From: Rapana venosa
Taxonomy: Eukaryota; Mollusca; Gastropoda; Neogastropoda; Muricidae
Direction of reading: 5' to 3'
NCBI GenBank assembly: GCA_028751875.1
Contig: CM054140.1
Location: 46,833,051 to 46,897,050, forward strand
Length of the DNA: 64,000 bases
Shown one piece after another: positions 1-11,127 of the stretch; positions within the stretch are counted from its first letter, which is position 1, and the number at the start of each line of letters is the position of its first letter. The translations under genes and the position numbers were made by a program. The notes under the pieces are model-generated. The model did not search any database and was not told the DNA's origin. It worked only from the letters and a program-made list of their open reading frames with translations.

Positions 1-287
1 CAGAAAGTTATGAGCTTCTCACTTTCTCCATGAAAAGTTTCAAGATTCTAAACAACACATATGACCGGTGTATTGCAAGTTAATAGAAATACATTGTGAA
101 CATCACATTTACATTGCAAAGTCTGTATGAAAATGGTGTTCTTAGTGATAAGTACAACTTCAAAATTATTTCTAAAAAAGTTATTTTTGAGAATTCATGT
201 TTGTTCGTTTGTTGGTTTGATCTTTGTTTTCAATAGAGAAGATTCTGTGACATAAAACCACCCTGCCTGTTTTTATTTTCCCCACAG

Positions 288-372
288 CGTGACTGGCGGC
301 CTCATGTACTCGTACGCAACCTTCATTGCCAAGCCAGACGTCCCAGCAGGGCAGCGGTCTGAGTTTAACTAA
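288..372 (+). CDS. SLC35D1: Last coding exon of SLC35D-type nucleotide-sugar transporter (C-terminus, partial gene)
   Basis: A pyrimidine-rich tract ending in CCCCACAG (280-287) is followed by an open frame that ends at TAA 370-372. Only one base precedes the first full codon, so the upstream exon must end in phase 2. The 27 readable residues begin VTGGLMYSYATF and end in EFN. Known family: SLC35D1/D2 proteins are ten-TM Golgi/ER antiporters that import UDP-glucuronic acid and UDP-GalNAc for glycan synthesis; their last membrane segment ends in a similar AGSLVYSY-type motif followed by a short hydrophilic tail. The D1 assignment rests on this short match plus the neighbouring MIER1 and DNAI4, which flank SLC35D1 in vertebrates. 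The rest of the gene lies left of the window. SLC35D2 or D3 cannot be excluded from 27 residues alone. Confidence 0.75.
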
Positions 373-611
373 CGGGTCTGTACTCCAAAGCTGCCACACT
401 GGTACTCAGGCCATCTTGTGTCGTCTGAACCGCAGAAAGTGAATTATTACATCTAGGAACAAAATGGTGGTGGTTTTGCTGCTTCGATTTCATGTCTGTA
501 AAATTTGTAAGAGGGACAGTACAAGTGAAATAGTATCAAACGCAGTTATGTTGCCAGGTTTTGGCTAAATGCAATCTGAAGACCACTATGATCAGAAATA
601 CAATTCTCTAC

Positions 612-695
612 ATAGTTAGAATTCGGCTACCTTCATGGTGGGCAAAAACGGTTGCATACAGAAAATCTCACCATTTGTGAACCTCGGAGATCTGG
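612..695 (+). repeat. SINE-tail fragment
   Basis: The block (CTACCTTCATGGTGGGC... AAATCTCACCAT) recurs at about 6545-6595 and 60378-60450 with the same order of words, so it is an interspersed repeat rather than unique 3'UTR. Confidence 0.5.
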
Positions 696-1107
696 CTGTG
701 GAAGGGGGAAAAGTAACAGAACGTCAACAGGAGGTTAATTCACATGCCATGATTATGCCATGGCCATATTAAAAGACAATGATTTCAAAGTGACAAACGA
801 AAAGAAAAACCTTTTAAATACTAGTATGTATAATACATACTGCTAAGACTGTATATGACTGTGTGAGAAGGGGAGGAGAGAGAGAGAAAGAGAGCGACAG
901 AGAGAGAGAAAGAGAGCGACAGAGAGAGAGCAGGTGCATGTATGTGTAGCTTAACTGAGACTGTTGTATTTGTACATGCCTTTTTTGTTGCTTCTCTGGG
1001 ACTGATCATAAACACACCTGTTGGATTTGGGGATGCTGGAAAGCATGATCATGTGTGGCCTTTTTCTTTTTTCAATTATAATTTGATGGTTAATGTTGCT
1101 GATAAAA

Positions 1108-1113
1108 AATAAA
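1108..1113 (+). terminator. Poly(A) signal AATAAA for the SLC35D gene
   Basis: This is a canonical AATAAA hexamer about 735 bases after the stop codon, followed by a T/G-richer stretch. It is the first AATAAA on the + strand downstream of the stop that I noticed. Confidence 0.5.
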
Positions 1114-1125
1114 TGGTCAAACAAG

Positions 1126-1242
1126 TCCTCAGTGATTATTTATTTATGGTAAAAGGTGACGTGATGACAAATCTTTGTGACATCTTCTGTGATGACAAGA
1201 ATCATACACACTTCACACGGCAATTCATACCAATTCATTCTT

Positions 1243-1277
<35 letters not shown>

Positions 1278-2290
1278 GTATATGTAATATGTACATGAAA
1301 TTCTCACAGGGTTTCTAGCAGGCACATGCTATGAACATAACATGCACCATTATTTCATTCAATATCGAAGACCCCCAAACACCTGTACAAGTTCAGACCA
1401 AAAATAAAAAAACCAATAAAACTTGAGAAACTGAATCAGACATATTTTAGTACAGAGTTATACTAAATCTTCAAGAACAGTGAACAGATACACTCTATAT
1501 TCATTTCTTCATCATCCAACCCACATATACAATCAAATACATAAATACTTCCAGAGTACACCAAGAGAAAACAAACTCACGACATTCTGACTCATGAGTG
1601 TCTCCCCCAGTTTCCCGATGACAAAACTAACGTCAGTTGCTCAACGGTACTCAGACATGCTGAAACAGAGAGAAGTTTAAAAAAGAAAAGAAAAGAAAGA
1701 TACAAAAACAGCGTTAAAAATGTATCACTGATAAAAGGGGTGCTTGGGGAACACTGTTGGTGTCTTTTCTACTGCAGCTTCAACTCTGAACAGGAACTTG
1801 GGCCTTAGACCCCCCCCAAAAAAAATCCATTTATTTTGTAGGCAAAGTTCAGAAATTACGCAGACAGAAAATGCATTTGTAGCCTGTGCACAAAAGATCA
1901 AAGTTCTATCCCACATAGAAATGATTTTTTCCCCTCTATTGCTTCTTCTTAATCTTGCGATGAAAAATGTATGTTTGCTCCTTCCTTAAAAATTGCAAAC
2001 GTAAAACATAAAACTGAAACTCAATTATGAACAACTCCAAATTAGCATTGCATTGCACAAATAAGTTTGAGTGAAAATGACTTCAACTCTTAGAGATATA
2101 ACCCCAACCATGCTTTTGCTAATAAACTGAAAAGTGTCAATATTTGATTTTCAAATGCTGCAACCTTACAACCACCTCAAATAGACACTTCCAAATTTTT
2201 AAGAAAGCACTACCCTTATGAGCCATTTTTATACCTATGCACAAAGTTTCATGGGAATAGCTGCTACACAGCTTACACAGTGTGGAGAGC
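1126..2290. other. Intergenic sequence, no gene seen
   Basis: No plausible exon or conserved frame was found. A T-tract of about 27 bases lies near 1246-1272. A TTTATT at 1139-1144 is an AATAAA on the - strand and could end a very long MIER1 transcript, facing the SLC35D poly(A) signal only about 26 bases away; this is speculative. Confidence 0.3.
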
Positions 2291-2294
2291 AGTT

Positions 2295-2735
2295 CACAGA
2301 TATGAACTAAAGACACTTTTTACAGAAATCTGGAACAAAAGAAGTAAAACCTGCCTGGTCTTCTCCTAAGCTTAACTCTGCAGGACGTCTGCTCACTGTC
2401 CTCAGCTGACACATTCTGACTTCAGAGCAGCTCATATTTTTTGTACAGGCTGCATACTGAGTATGTCCCCGTTTCCGTAACCAACTAAACACAGCCATGA
2501 ATTACAGGATCTTTAATGTGCTTAGTTGATTTTCTGCATGTGTACACACTAACATGACTAAGGGAATGAAGGCACTAGCAGGTCTGCACTTAAAGCTGAC
2601 CTGGAAAATCATAAAAGTCCCCATCCTTAATTCACCTGATACTGCTGCCAAGATTTGAACTCAACAACTTCATGGACTCGCAGGAATGAAGTCAAGAGGT
2701 GTGAACCACTGGACTACAGTGTCCATCATGCATCT
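2295..2735 (-). repeat. tRNA-derived SINE, family with ACTTCAGAGCAGCTCAT block
   Basis: Read on the - strand, the right end carries a tRNA-like head: a TAGTCCAGTGGTTCACAC A-box-like word near 2720-2700 and a GTTCAAATCTTGGCAG B-box-like word near 2660-2645. The body shares long words (GACACATTCTGACTTCAGAGCAGCTCAT, in two parts; GGATCTTTAATGTGC; TAAAGCTGACCT) with the copy at 19240-19560, and its 3' part with 26755-26890. Confidence 0.6.
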
Positions 2736-5700
2736 CCCTTTTGTCTTTTATGTCTTTCCTGCTGCTTCTTGTGTCTCAAAGTCTTCACCTTTTACAAGGC
2801 ACACAAAATAGCTGCTGCCTGCTCTGATAAAGAAAATGATACATAGAGTCTCATCATGTCAGTGTCTCATATTGTCTGCTAGCGTAACAGACCGCACTGT
2901 GTATACAAACTACTGCCTCTTTTTCTGTTCCAGAAAAATTGTTTCAAAGGGGATTTTTAGGTTTCTTTTTATGTTTCAAGGAAATCCACAACTTCAAAGA
3001 AAAATAACCCCCTTATCTATGATTTACATTTTATAGTTGAGAGCAAAAATTACAATGGCTAAATAAACAAGTTATGGAGTTATAAAAATGTTTTTAAAAG
3101 AATGATCAATAACAAAAACTACTATTGAATAAGACAACTTAAAATATACATACAAATAGCGAAACACACACATACATCCATACAAGTGTGCATTTAACAT
3201 ATATGCACTTGCCCTCTGATCTATATACACACATACAAGACATCCAACATGTCTTGGACCAACAACGCATTCAATCAAAACAAATGTGCCACTTACAGCT
3301 CCATATCAGCTATTTTATTTCAGTGACAGTTGGCCAACTAATTCAGCTCAATGGACTCCAAATTTCCCCATTTTCTATGCAAGTAAAATCAAACCTGGCA
3401 GCTGTTCAAAGCTTTTCACAGTGGTTCATACCTGCTGGTTAGACGTCTATTGGGTGCAAGCACGAGGCCCAGGCAGAAACTTAACAAAAAAACTATACAA
3501 TGAAGTGAGTGAGTGTGCCTCAAAACTTATCAAACGCTATACAATGAGTAGGTGAGTGAGTGTGTGTATGTGTGTGTGAGAGCAATTTTATATTTGCACA
3601 GACCCGATAGAGCTGTCTACTGACTTGACCTCATTCATGCCTCCAACTGCCTGATGATTTCTGACTAGTTAGCCAGTCCACAGAAACACAAATGAGAGAA
3701 AATGATCCTAAAGTAACATTCCACAGCTCTGTTTATAGCAACCAAAACCTGCATATACTGATATAGTCAAGTCCATCAATGATTAACTGTCAAAACTTTC
3801 TATTACTTTTAGTTTTAAAAAAAAAAGAACACAACAAAAAATGAGCAGGCTCACTTTTTTGTGCTTTGCACTATCCTATATCCAAGCAGGTTTTCTTACC
3901 GCATAATGAAAATAAACATCCAACACACCTTCCTCCTCCTGATGACAACTTTTACCTATAATTTTTACCAAACTGGACCATGTGAGAACAGAGACTGCCA
4001 ATCACCGTATTCTATTTATCTAACAGCTAGAAAATACGTCCAGTGTATTGTACTTTGCAGACTATAAGCTCGTACTTTTCTCCCTTCATCCTCCATCCAT
4101 GTGACTTCAAATATGGAATGTCTATGTATGGTTAAAATGTTAAAAAGACAGTTGTAAATCCCTTTCCCTTCCAGGCTAACCATCCATTCGAGTGTGGATT
4201 TAGCACTTGATGCCTTTTATTGATGTATTGACCAAACGCAAATACTAGGCATTTCTCATTTTGATGCATACCAAGTCATAATGAGCCATGTCTTATGCAT
4301 TGCTTACATGAGAACTTGTGTCAAATGTGGGACTGAATGCCTGCCTTGTAACCAGAGGCTTTGCCTGCCCTCTACAGTACAGTACTCAGATCCTCAAAAT
4401 GCTGCACTCTTTTGTATCCCCCTTTCAAAAAATTTCTAAAACCAAATCTGGATTTGAAATCCCACATAAAAAGAAGATAAGAAAGCAGCCACGGTCTTAT
4501 GGGAGGCAACAAACTCCCTGGCATCTAGTTTAGAGGTGGAACAGCTGACACAATGGGACATCATTTTTTGTTTTTAAAAGAATAAAAAGCCAGTCATATG
4601 CTCCCAAAGCAGCACAAAAAGGTTCCCCAAACGGGAGTTTTCTGTAAGTTCCTCTGGAAGAAAAGGCAGAAATCTGCAGTGAAGCAGGCTAGGACATGAG
4701 GATGTCCCGGTAAAACTCCAGACAAGGAAGGTCGAAAGGAGGAAAATTGACGCAAGTGATACACAGTGCCACACTTGTTTGATAAACCATACACTTGACT
4801 CCACATTGCCAAGGTCAAACAAAATCATCATGGATCACATACTAGATAGTGACCATTCTAAGTCATCCAGTTTATTTTCAGGTTTCACTGAATACAGCAA
4901 CTTGCACAATGATGAATTAAAGATGGCTTATTTCTGAATGAATAATTGTCACCCACTCTCATCCCCCCCACAAACCAAAAAATAGCAAACTATCCCATCT
5001 ACCTTATGAATGTTTTTAGCGCTGCTGAAATTTTTTTTTAATTAAAAAAAAAAGGGCAAAAATTCAGCAGAAAAGCTGATACTAATGTTCACACACTAAC
5101 AGGTAAAGTATATATCATCTATAACTTCAATACTGGCCCTTGTACGCTGTGACTTCACTACAAAATTAAATAGTTTCAACAGTCTTAAAGTAACCAAACT
5201 GTCAATTCCTCTTGGATGGCTGAGGCACTGATTTCATGAACACTACAACAAATGAATCAAGATTTGCAATGAATATCTGCACATTTCATCCATCAGATTC
5301 AAACATCTGCACTACACTTTGCCACAATTTGAGGCAATATCGCGACCACTTCCCCCTAATGAGAATATAGAGGAGTGTGTGAGGAAGAGGGATGGGTGAT
5401 GTCAGAGGTAACCACTACTTTCTCAATATACAGTTTGTCATCCGAATCTCTCTCTATCCACATAAAATATTCTCTGATAGGATAGAAACTGATGCACCTA
5501 AAATGAATGAATATGGACTGAAAACAATCATAATTAAAACATACATTTATAGACAAGAACAAACACACTAAACAACTCAATATTTCTTACCACATTCAGA
5601 TTCACCACAAAAAATACTGATGACTGAAGTGACTTGAACACATTTCTGTCACAAATCCAATTTCTACAGCCAACTAATATTCCACGGGTTTTCTTATTGC

Positions 5701-6650
5701 AAAGCACTGAATTTCTGACAAAACACGCACAGGTTAAATGAAGACCCCCTTACCTTTCTACAGTCTTAATAGTGAATACTGATGAAATACAAAAAGAAAC
5801 TTAGGAAATTAAAACAAGAACAAAAGGCAGACAACCATCCACACCAACTAAGCGGATAAATCAAGGGCAAAAATCTAACTGAATTACTGAAAAAGTGTAT
5901 AATACAGTTTCATTGTACGCAATTCCAACTTGTGACCTGAGATTCTGAACACAGAAGATGCTATACAAACATGTACAAACGCAAGATACAGCAACAACTT
6001 GGCACACAACCTTACAAAGCTCAATTTCTTGTCTCCACGAAACTGATACAATCTGCATGCTTTACACAAAGCAAAACAAAAGTTACCCAAACTGAAACTC
6101 AACATTGGTTGACCATTTCCTATCTACATTCCAATTTCATTCATTATTCACAAGTTGGTTTAATTAATCATTCTTTATTTATAGACGTGTTAGGTTTACC
6201 CAACTGCACAGTGTTCACACTGCCCTCTGCTGTCCATTTCAAAATGCACGTCTTTCTTTCGTCACACCCCAAGCATGCCCAGCGTTTCATCTTTTTTTGA
6301 GGACATGATAAAATCACCAAGATACTGGGGGAAAAAATATCTAATCATTCATCAACGTTTTCAGTTTTACTCCAAAAGGTTCAATAATTTTTACCAGAAT
6401 TTTCTAGTCTTTTCTGACATTTCAGCCTTACTTTTCTATGGAAAAATACATTACACAATTTTGTGTGTGTATGGATAATACAACACTTGGTGCAAGTATT
6501 ACGTACTATGACCCGTAACCAGTAAATTTTATCTGAAACTACCTACAGTTGCATATGCAAAATCTCACCATTAGTGAACGTGGAGCTCAAGTCGCGCGGG
6601 GAAAAAAAAAGGATCATAAAAAAAAATCTGTAACATTTGTGTAGTGATAC
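2736..6650. other. Intergenic or distal MIER1 3'UTR, no gene recognised
   Basis: Open frames here are short, AT-rich and lack conserved motifs or splice context. I see no RNA gene. Degraded repeats are likely but I cannot assign them. Confidence 0.3.
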
Positions 6651-6659
6651 CTGCAAAAC

Positions 6660-7560
6660 TGAATGGACATGACTGATTTTGTTGTTTCTGATGGCTGCCC
6701 AATCATATTTCTATCCTGCTGCTCTCATGCCACTCACTTTGGTCTCCCCACCTCAGCCATGTTGCATCCTCAAAGTCACTAGTCCACAACGGACCTGCAA
6801 CGCTGCTGGACCACTTTGGTGGGGTTCAGTGGTGCCTGCTCTGAACTAACGGACACAGGACACCACCTATCAAGCCCCCCTACTGATGACAATGATGGCT
6901 TTTTCACCTTGGTCACAGAGCAAGATGCTGGACCACTTTGGTGGGGTTCAGTGGTGCCTGCTCTGAACTAACGGACACAGGACACCACCTATCAAGCCCC
7001 CCTACTGATGACAATGATGGCTTTTTCACCTTGGTCAGGGAGCAAGATAAGTAAGATGCCCAACAAGGGTACTGCCCACCACAATGTCGCTTCAATGACT
7101 GTCTCCTGTGAACCTCCAACCCCAAAAGCTTTGACCGTGACAACACAAAAACATCATGATTATGGGAAACCGAAACGGACATCACCAGGAGACCAGAGCA
7201 ACCGGGGCCATCAAATCAAAGGCAATCTTTTTTTTCATGGTGAACAATGGTGATGAGTTTGATGTGATGAAGATGCCATGGAAGTGCATAATACATGCTT
7301 TTAGACTATCTGACAGGACTCTACTGTGTGCTTCCATGAATGATATTTTCCAGTGTCAACCAGGCTGGAGTTGTGTTGGTCAAGTATTTTGAGCAACACT
7401 TTAAAAATCACATCTGTAAAATAGATGAAGCTTAACTGCGTGGTCCCAGTCTTCCCACTGAGCACATAGCAAACTCACTTCGGGTAGGTGCTGGCTGAAG
7501 TCCCCAAAATACCCGACTCATTGGATTCAAACCCGCGACCTCCCAGCCAGTAACCCAACT
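6660..7560 (-). repeat. Long non-autonomous interspersed repeat with tRNA-like head
   Basis: On the - strand the right end reads as a tRNA-like promoter: a GGTTTGAATCC B-box-like word near 7535-7525 and a GTTGGGTTACTGG A-box-like region just upstream. The body (ACAGGACACCACCTA, GTTGGTCAAGTA, GCTTAACTGCGTGGTCCCAG) is shared with 16500-17165 and partly with 58780-59060. At about 0.7-0.9 kb it is long for a SINE. This copy contains an internal 122-bp tandem duplication at 6804-7047. Confidence 0.6.
6804..7047. repeat. 122-bp tandem duplication inside the interspersed repeat
   Basis: The unit 6804-6925, beginning TGCTGGACCACTTTGG, is repeated at 6926-7047. I saw only a change near the end of the unit (CACAGAG versus CAGGGAG), so the duplication is recent. 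Confidence 0.9.
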
Positions 7561-10481
7561 TGCCATAATGTGTTACGCCAGGGATTGGATATGAGTAGAT
7601 TAGTTGATATATATGATGCACTGGCATGTCAAGCCATACTGCACTGCAAGAAAATGGATTCTCTGTTAAGATGATTTCAGTCCTCAGTGCATCTTGCCTG
7701 CCCTAATTGTCAAGAGAAAGCACTGACTGAAACGCTTCGGTTTTCTTCTTGCGTAGAAAATAAAAACATACTAACTTGCCTTTCATACAGCACTAACTTT
7801 CAGCTCCAACCTCTTAAAAAAAAAAATTCATGTAATCAAGACAGAACTAAGAAATCAGAAGCCTACCAATATGCTAACACACAAACCACTATAATGTGGT
7901 ATCTATGGCATAATTTCATTTTTAAATTCAGCTGAAAATACTGACAACCTAATACTACGTTCTAGTTTGCTTTGAAATTTTTTCCTTTAAAACAAAAAAA
8001 AAAGGGGGGGGGCGGGGGCGGGGAAGAAAGAACATACCAACCCCAAACAAAAAACAGAAATCAGAACCAGTTTTCATTTCGGAGTTTTACTTTTTGTGTT
8101 ACTGTGATACACAGTAAACTAGCAACCACAAAAGTTCAGTGTCTCTTGTAGGAAAAAACAATAACTGTCCTCAAAGTAGTGCAGTACACACATGAATTGT
8201 CCTTATTTCAAGGTCTTCATTCACTACACCACATTGCATTACCAAAACATGGAAAATTTGAGAAGAAAAAAGCAACTCAGCTGTAAAAACTAAGTAATCT
8301 AAATAACATTGAGACATTCACTTACAGTGACCATGCAAAAATCAAAACGACCCCTGTTCAAATGTAATAGCAGCCAATGTAGTAGTTGTCAATAGAATTA
8401 AAAGAGAATTCTAAATTTAGAACTGTTCTATTCAGACTGATTTTGACAATGAAATGATAAATAACCACAAGAGAGAAACATTCAAACAACAATTGTTGCA
8501 CAACAACAAAAAACAACCAAAAAATCCCCCCAAAACAACACAAACGCACAAAAACGCCCACAACGAACTCAGTTTTGTTTTGTTGTTGTTACTCAACTTA
8601 TGGCATTTTATTTCTGATCTGTTGATACATGTTTAACAGGAATGAAAATTCATACACTTTTTTTGTCTTTCAAAAAAGAAACTGAAGGAATACCGGCAGA
8701 GGCAGTGTTTACTCTCAAAAACAACTGACAAGTTGTCCATATATCTCATACACAATCAAATCAACTGCATGCAAAACAATTATACTAGAAAAGAAAGAAA
8801 AAGCCTCCCAAAACAAACCCCAAGACTTCCAATGTCTGACAACACAGACGTGTATGCAGATCTACAGATATGCTGCTCTGGTTTTATCATGATTAAAGAT
8901 TGATCAGTCAATAGTGTTTATACACAGCTTCTCTCTCTCTCACACACACACAAAACTCTCTCACATGAATATGCCAAGGATTTTTGTTGGTTTTCTTTTC
9001 TCCTGAAACTCTACAAAAGTTGCAGAATTCATAGAGGAAAGGATGTCCTCTCCCAGAATCAGGCCTCACAGGACTGAAAAATGTTCAGTTTTCTGAACAT
9101 TCCACGTGCCTAATGCCAGCACACTCTTAGTTTTAGGCACCACTATATTTGAGGGACGTTTCCATATTTGTAAGCACAAATAATTTTTGTGCCCTGAAGC
9201 ACAGCAAAAACGTTTCCCAAAATTGTTCTATTTTACTTCACTTCCCAATTAAAGAAAAAATGTTTCTACTTTTATTCTCAGTATATATAAAAAAAAAAAG
9301 TTTCTATTTGTTTTCTCAGTATAAAAAGAAACCACAGGCAATTCTTATGTCTGAACAACAGAAATACCCAAACAAAAAATAAGAACCAAACAAAAAAAAT
9401 AACCCACCAGGAAAAAAACAACCCCATGGAATCATTTAATAAACTATTGATTTTACATGCATTTTTTAATCTCTGATAATAATGGGGGAAAAATATAGGA
9501 AAACTTTTTGTGATCTTTACATATCTTAGACTTTTTTACCTTTTAAATGTCGGCAGTCTCTCTCTTACATATTACTTTCACTGATGCAAAACATATTTGT
9601 GAGGACTTCTGTAGCTGCTAAATGTTTCAAATGACTTTCAACCCTTGGAAAACACTGTGACCAAATATTCAAAGGCTGATTTGATGAATTCTTTTACTCA
9701 AATGAACAGTGAACTTCAACAGAATCATACATGTATTTGAGAAGATGAGCCTAATGTATGTTAGATTAAAAAATTTTATTTTAAAATGAAATAAAACTAT
9801 CTTTCACAAAATGTCTGCAGAGCTCAACTCCAGAATGCTGCCCACAATAAGTCAACTTGAATAAGGTTCTATTAGTCACTGAACAAGGTTCTATTTAGTC
9901 ATTGGATAAGGTTCTATAGGTCACGGCAATAACCAGACAGACTCTAAAACAGTTTGCCTTCACTTTGAACAAAGTTTCAACAATATACAAAGTGAACGAG
10001 ACAGAGAGTGAGAGCTCTTAGAAGAGAAAAAGAAAATCAAATAAAGAGTGGGAATCAGTCATAAATGCACACTAACTGTACCTTCTCATCTTTTACACTA
10101 AAAGCACAAAGTGTGATATTGTTTTTAAACTTCTTGTGTGAGCAGAGGCGGATGTCCAGTAAGGACCCTATCACTAATTAATCTATAGGACCTGCCTGCC
10201 TCCTTATCAAAACACCACGTGATGTGAAGTGGATAAACAGGGCTGTAAAAAAGACAAAAGAAAAGCAGAGAACAGAAGTGTGCGAAGAAGGAGGAGTGCA
10301 CGAACCAGAGGAAGAATAGAAGATCTAAAGTAAGTCACGTCATGGACCGTCTGTCTACAACTCAGGTGGAGAATGTCAGATCCTACCATAACAAATTTAT
10401 GAGTCAGTTTCTTTTGAGGAGAAGAGGGCAAAACAGACAGACACTTGCAGTGAAAACACCCTGGTGGCACCACTCCAGTTA
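7561..10481 (-). other. MIER1: MIER1 3'UTR (proximal part) and intergenic sequence
   Basis: This follows the MIER1 stop codon on the - strand. TTTATT at 9775-9780 gives an AATAAA on the - strand about 700 bases after the stop and is one candidate 3' end; several other hexamers exist further on. Three imperfect copies of an AAGGTTCTATTAGTCA-like word lie at about 9860-9920. No separate gene is seen. Confidence 0.35.
9775..9780 (-). terminator. MIER1: Candidate poly(A) signal for MIER1
   Basis: AATAAA on the - strand, about 700 bases after the TGA stop. It is one of several hexamers, and transcript data would be needed to choose. Confidence 0.25.
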
Positions 10482-11127
10482 TCACATGCCCACAGACTCT
10501 GCTGCAGACTGGCCCCACGCTTCTGCCGACGCCGACAGTTCTGAGCTTTTCAGCGTGGAGCCAACACTGTCAAGGCTAGAAAGGTTCGAGGCAGCGAAGG
10601 AATCCGACGGCCGGCTGGTGGAAGAAGGTATAGAAGAGGAACTGTCCGCCTGCTGTTCCGACCCTACACCGCTTTCCGCGCTGTCCATCTTCATCTTTTT
10701 ACAAGCGGGCTCCGACACTTCACCAGAGTCTTCGTTGTTGCCGTTCAAGTCACTGCCGCGCAGGCCTACACTGCCCGACCTGTCCAAGGTGGTGTCTGCC
10801 CCGAGCACCGTCTTGCTGCCGTGGCTCATGATGCAGGTGGCGGCAGCGCTGCTGCCCACCTCGCTGGAATGGATAGGGTGCAGGTCCCCAGAGGCGGCCG
10901 AGGCGTGCAGGGGGGTGGTGGTGGTGGCCGTGCTGTAGGCCGCCAGGTCAGGGGAGCCCACTGTGGTGGAGGACACCTCGTCCAAGTCTTGGCGGAGGTG
11001 GGGCACCGAGCGCTTGTGGTCGCCGTACATGAGCGAGGTGATGGGGCTGGCCGAGCGATCCCGCCCCGGCAACGTGCCCGGCAGCGCCCCACTTTCTTGC
11101 TCGTCCAGGAACCGGTCCATGTAGTCT
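10482..11127 (-). CDS. MIER1: MIER1 coding exon 7 (C-terminal region and stop)
   Basis: The acceptor is TTTGTTGCAG, then A completes Thr and [12 protein letters not shown] follows, the conserved post-SANT motif. The rest is Ser/Thr-rich with a KKMKMD basic patch that may act as a nuclear signal. TGA is at 10484-10482. The exon is GC-richer than its surroundings. A 198-residue open frame on the opposite strand (10342-10938) is its shadow. Confidence 0.92.

Larger units (their letters stand above)
373..1125 (+). other. SLC35D1: 3'UTR of the SLC35D gene
   Basis: The interval runs from the stop codon to just past the AATAAA at 1108-1113. It has no open frame of note. It contains a short SINE-derived block (about 612-695) and a GA-rich microsatellite (about 871-930). 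The end point is inferred from the poly(A) signal. Confidence 0.5.

Noticed and set aside
10342..10938. 198-residue open frame on the + strand
   Set aside because: It is antisense to the GC-rich last coding exon of MIER1; no splice or family support.
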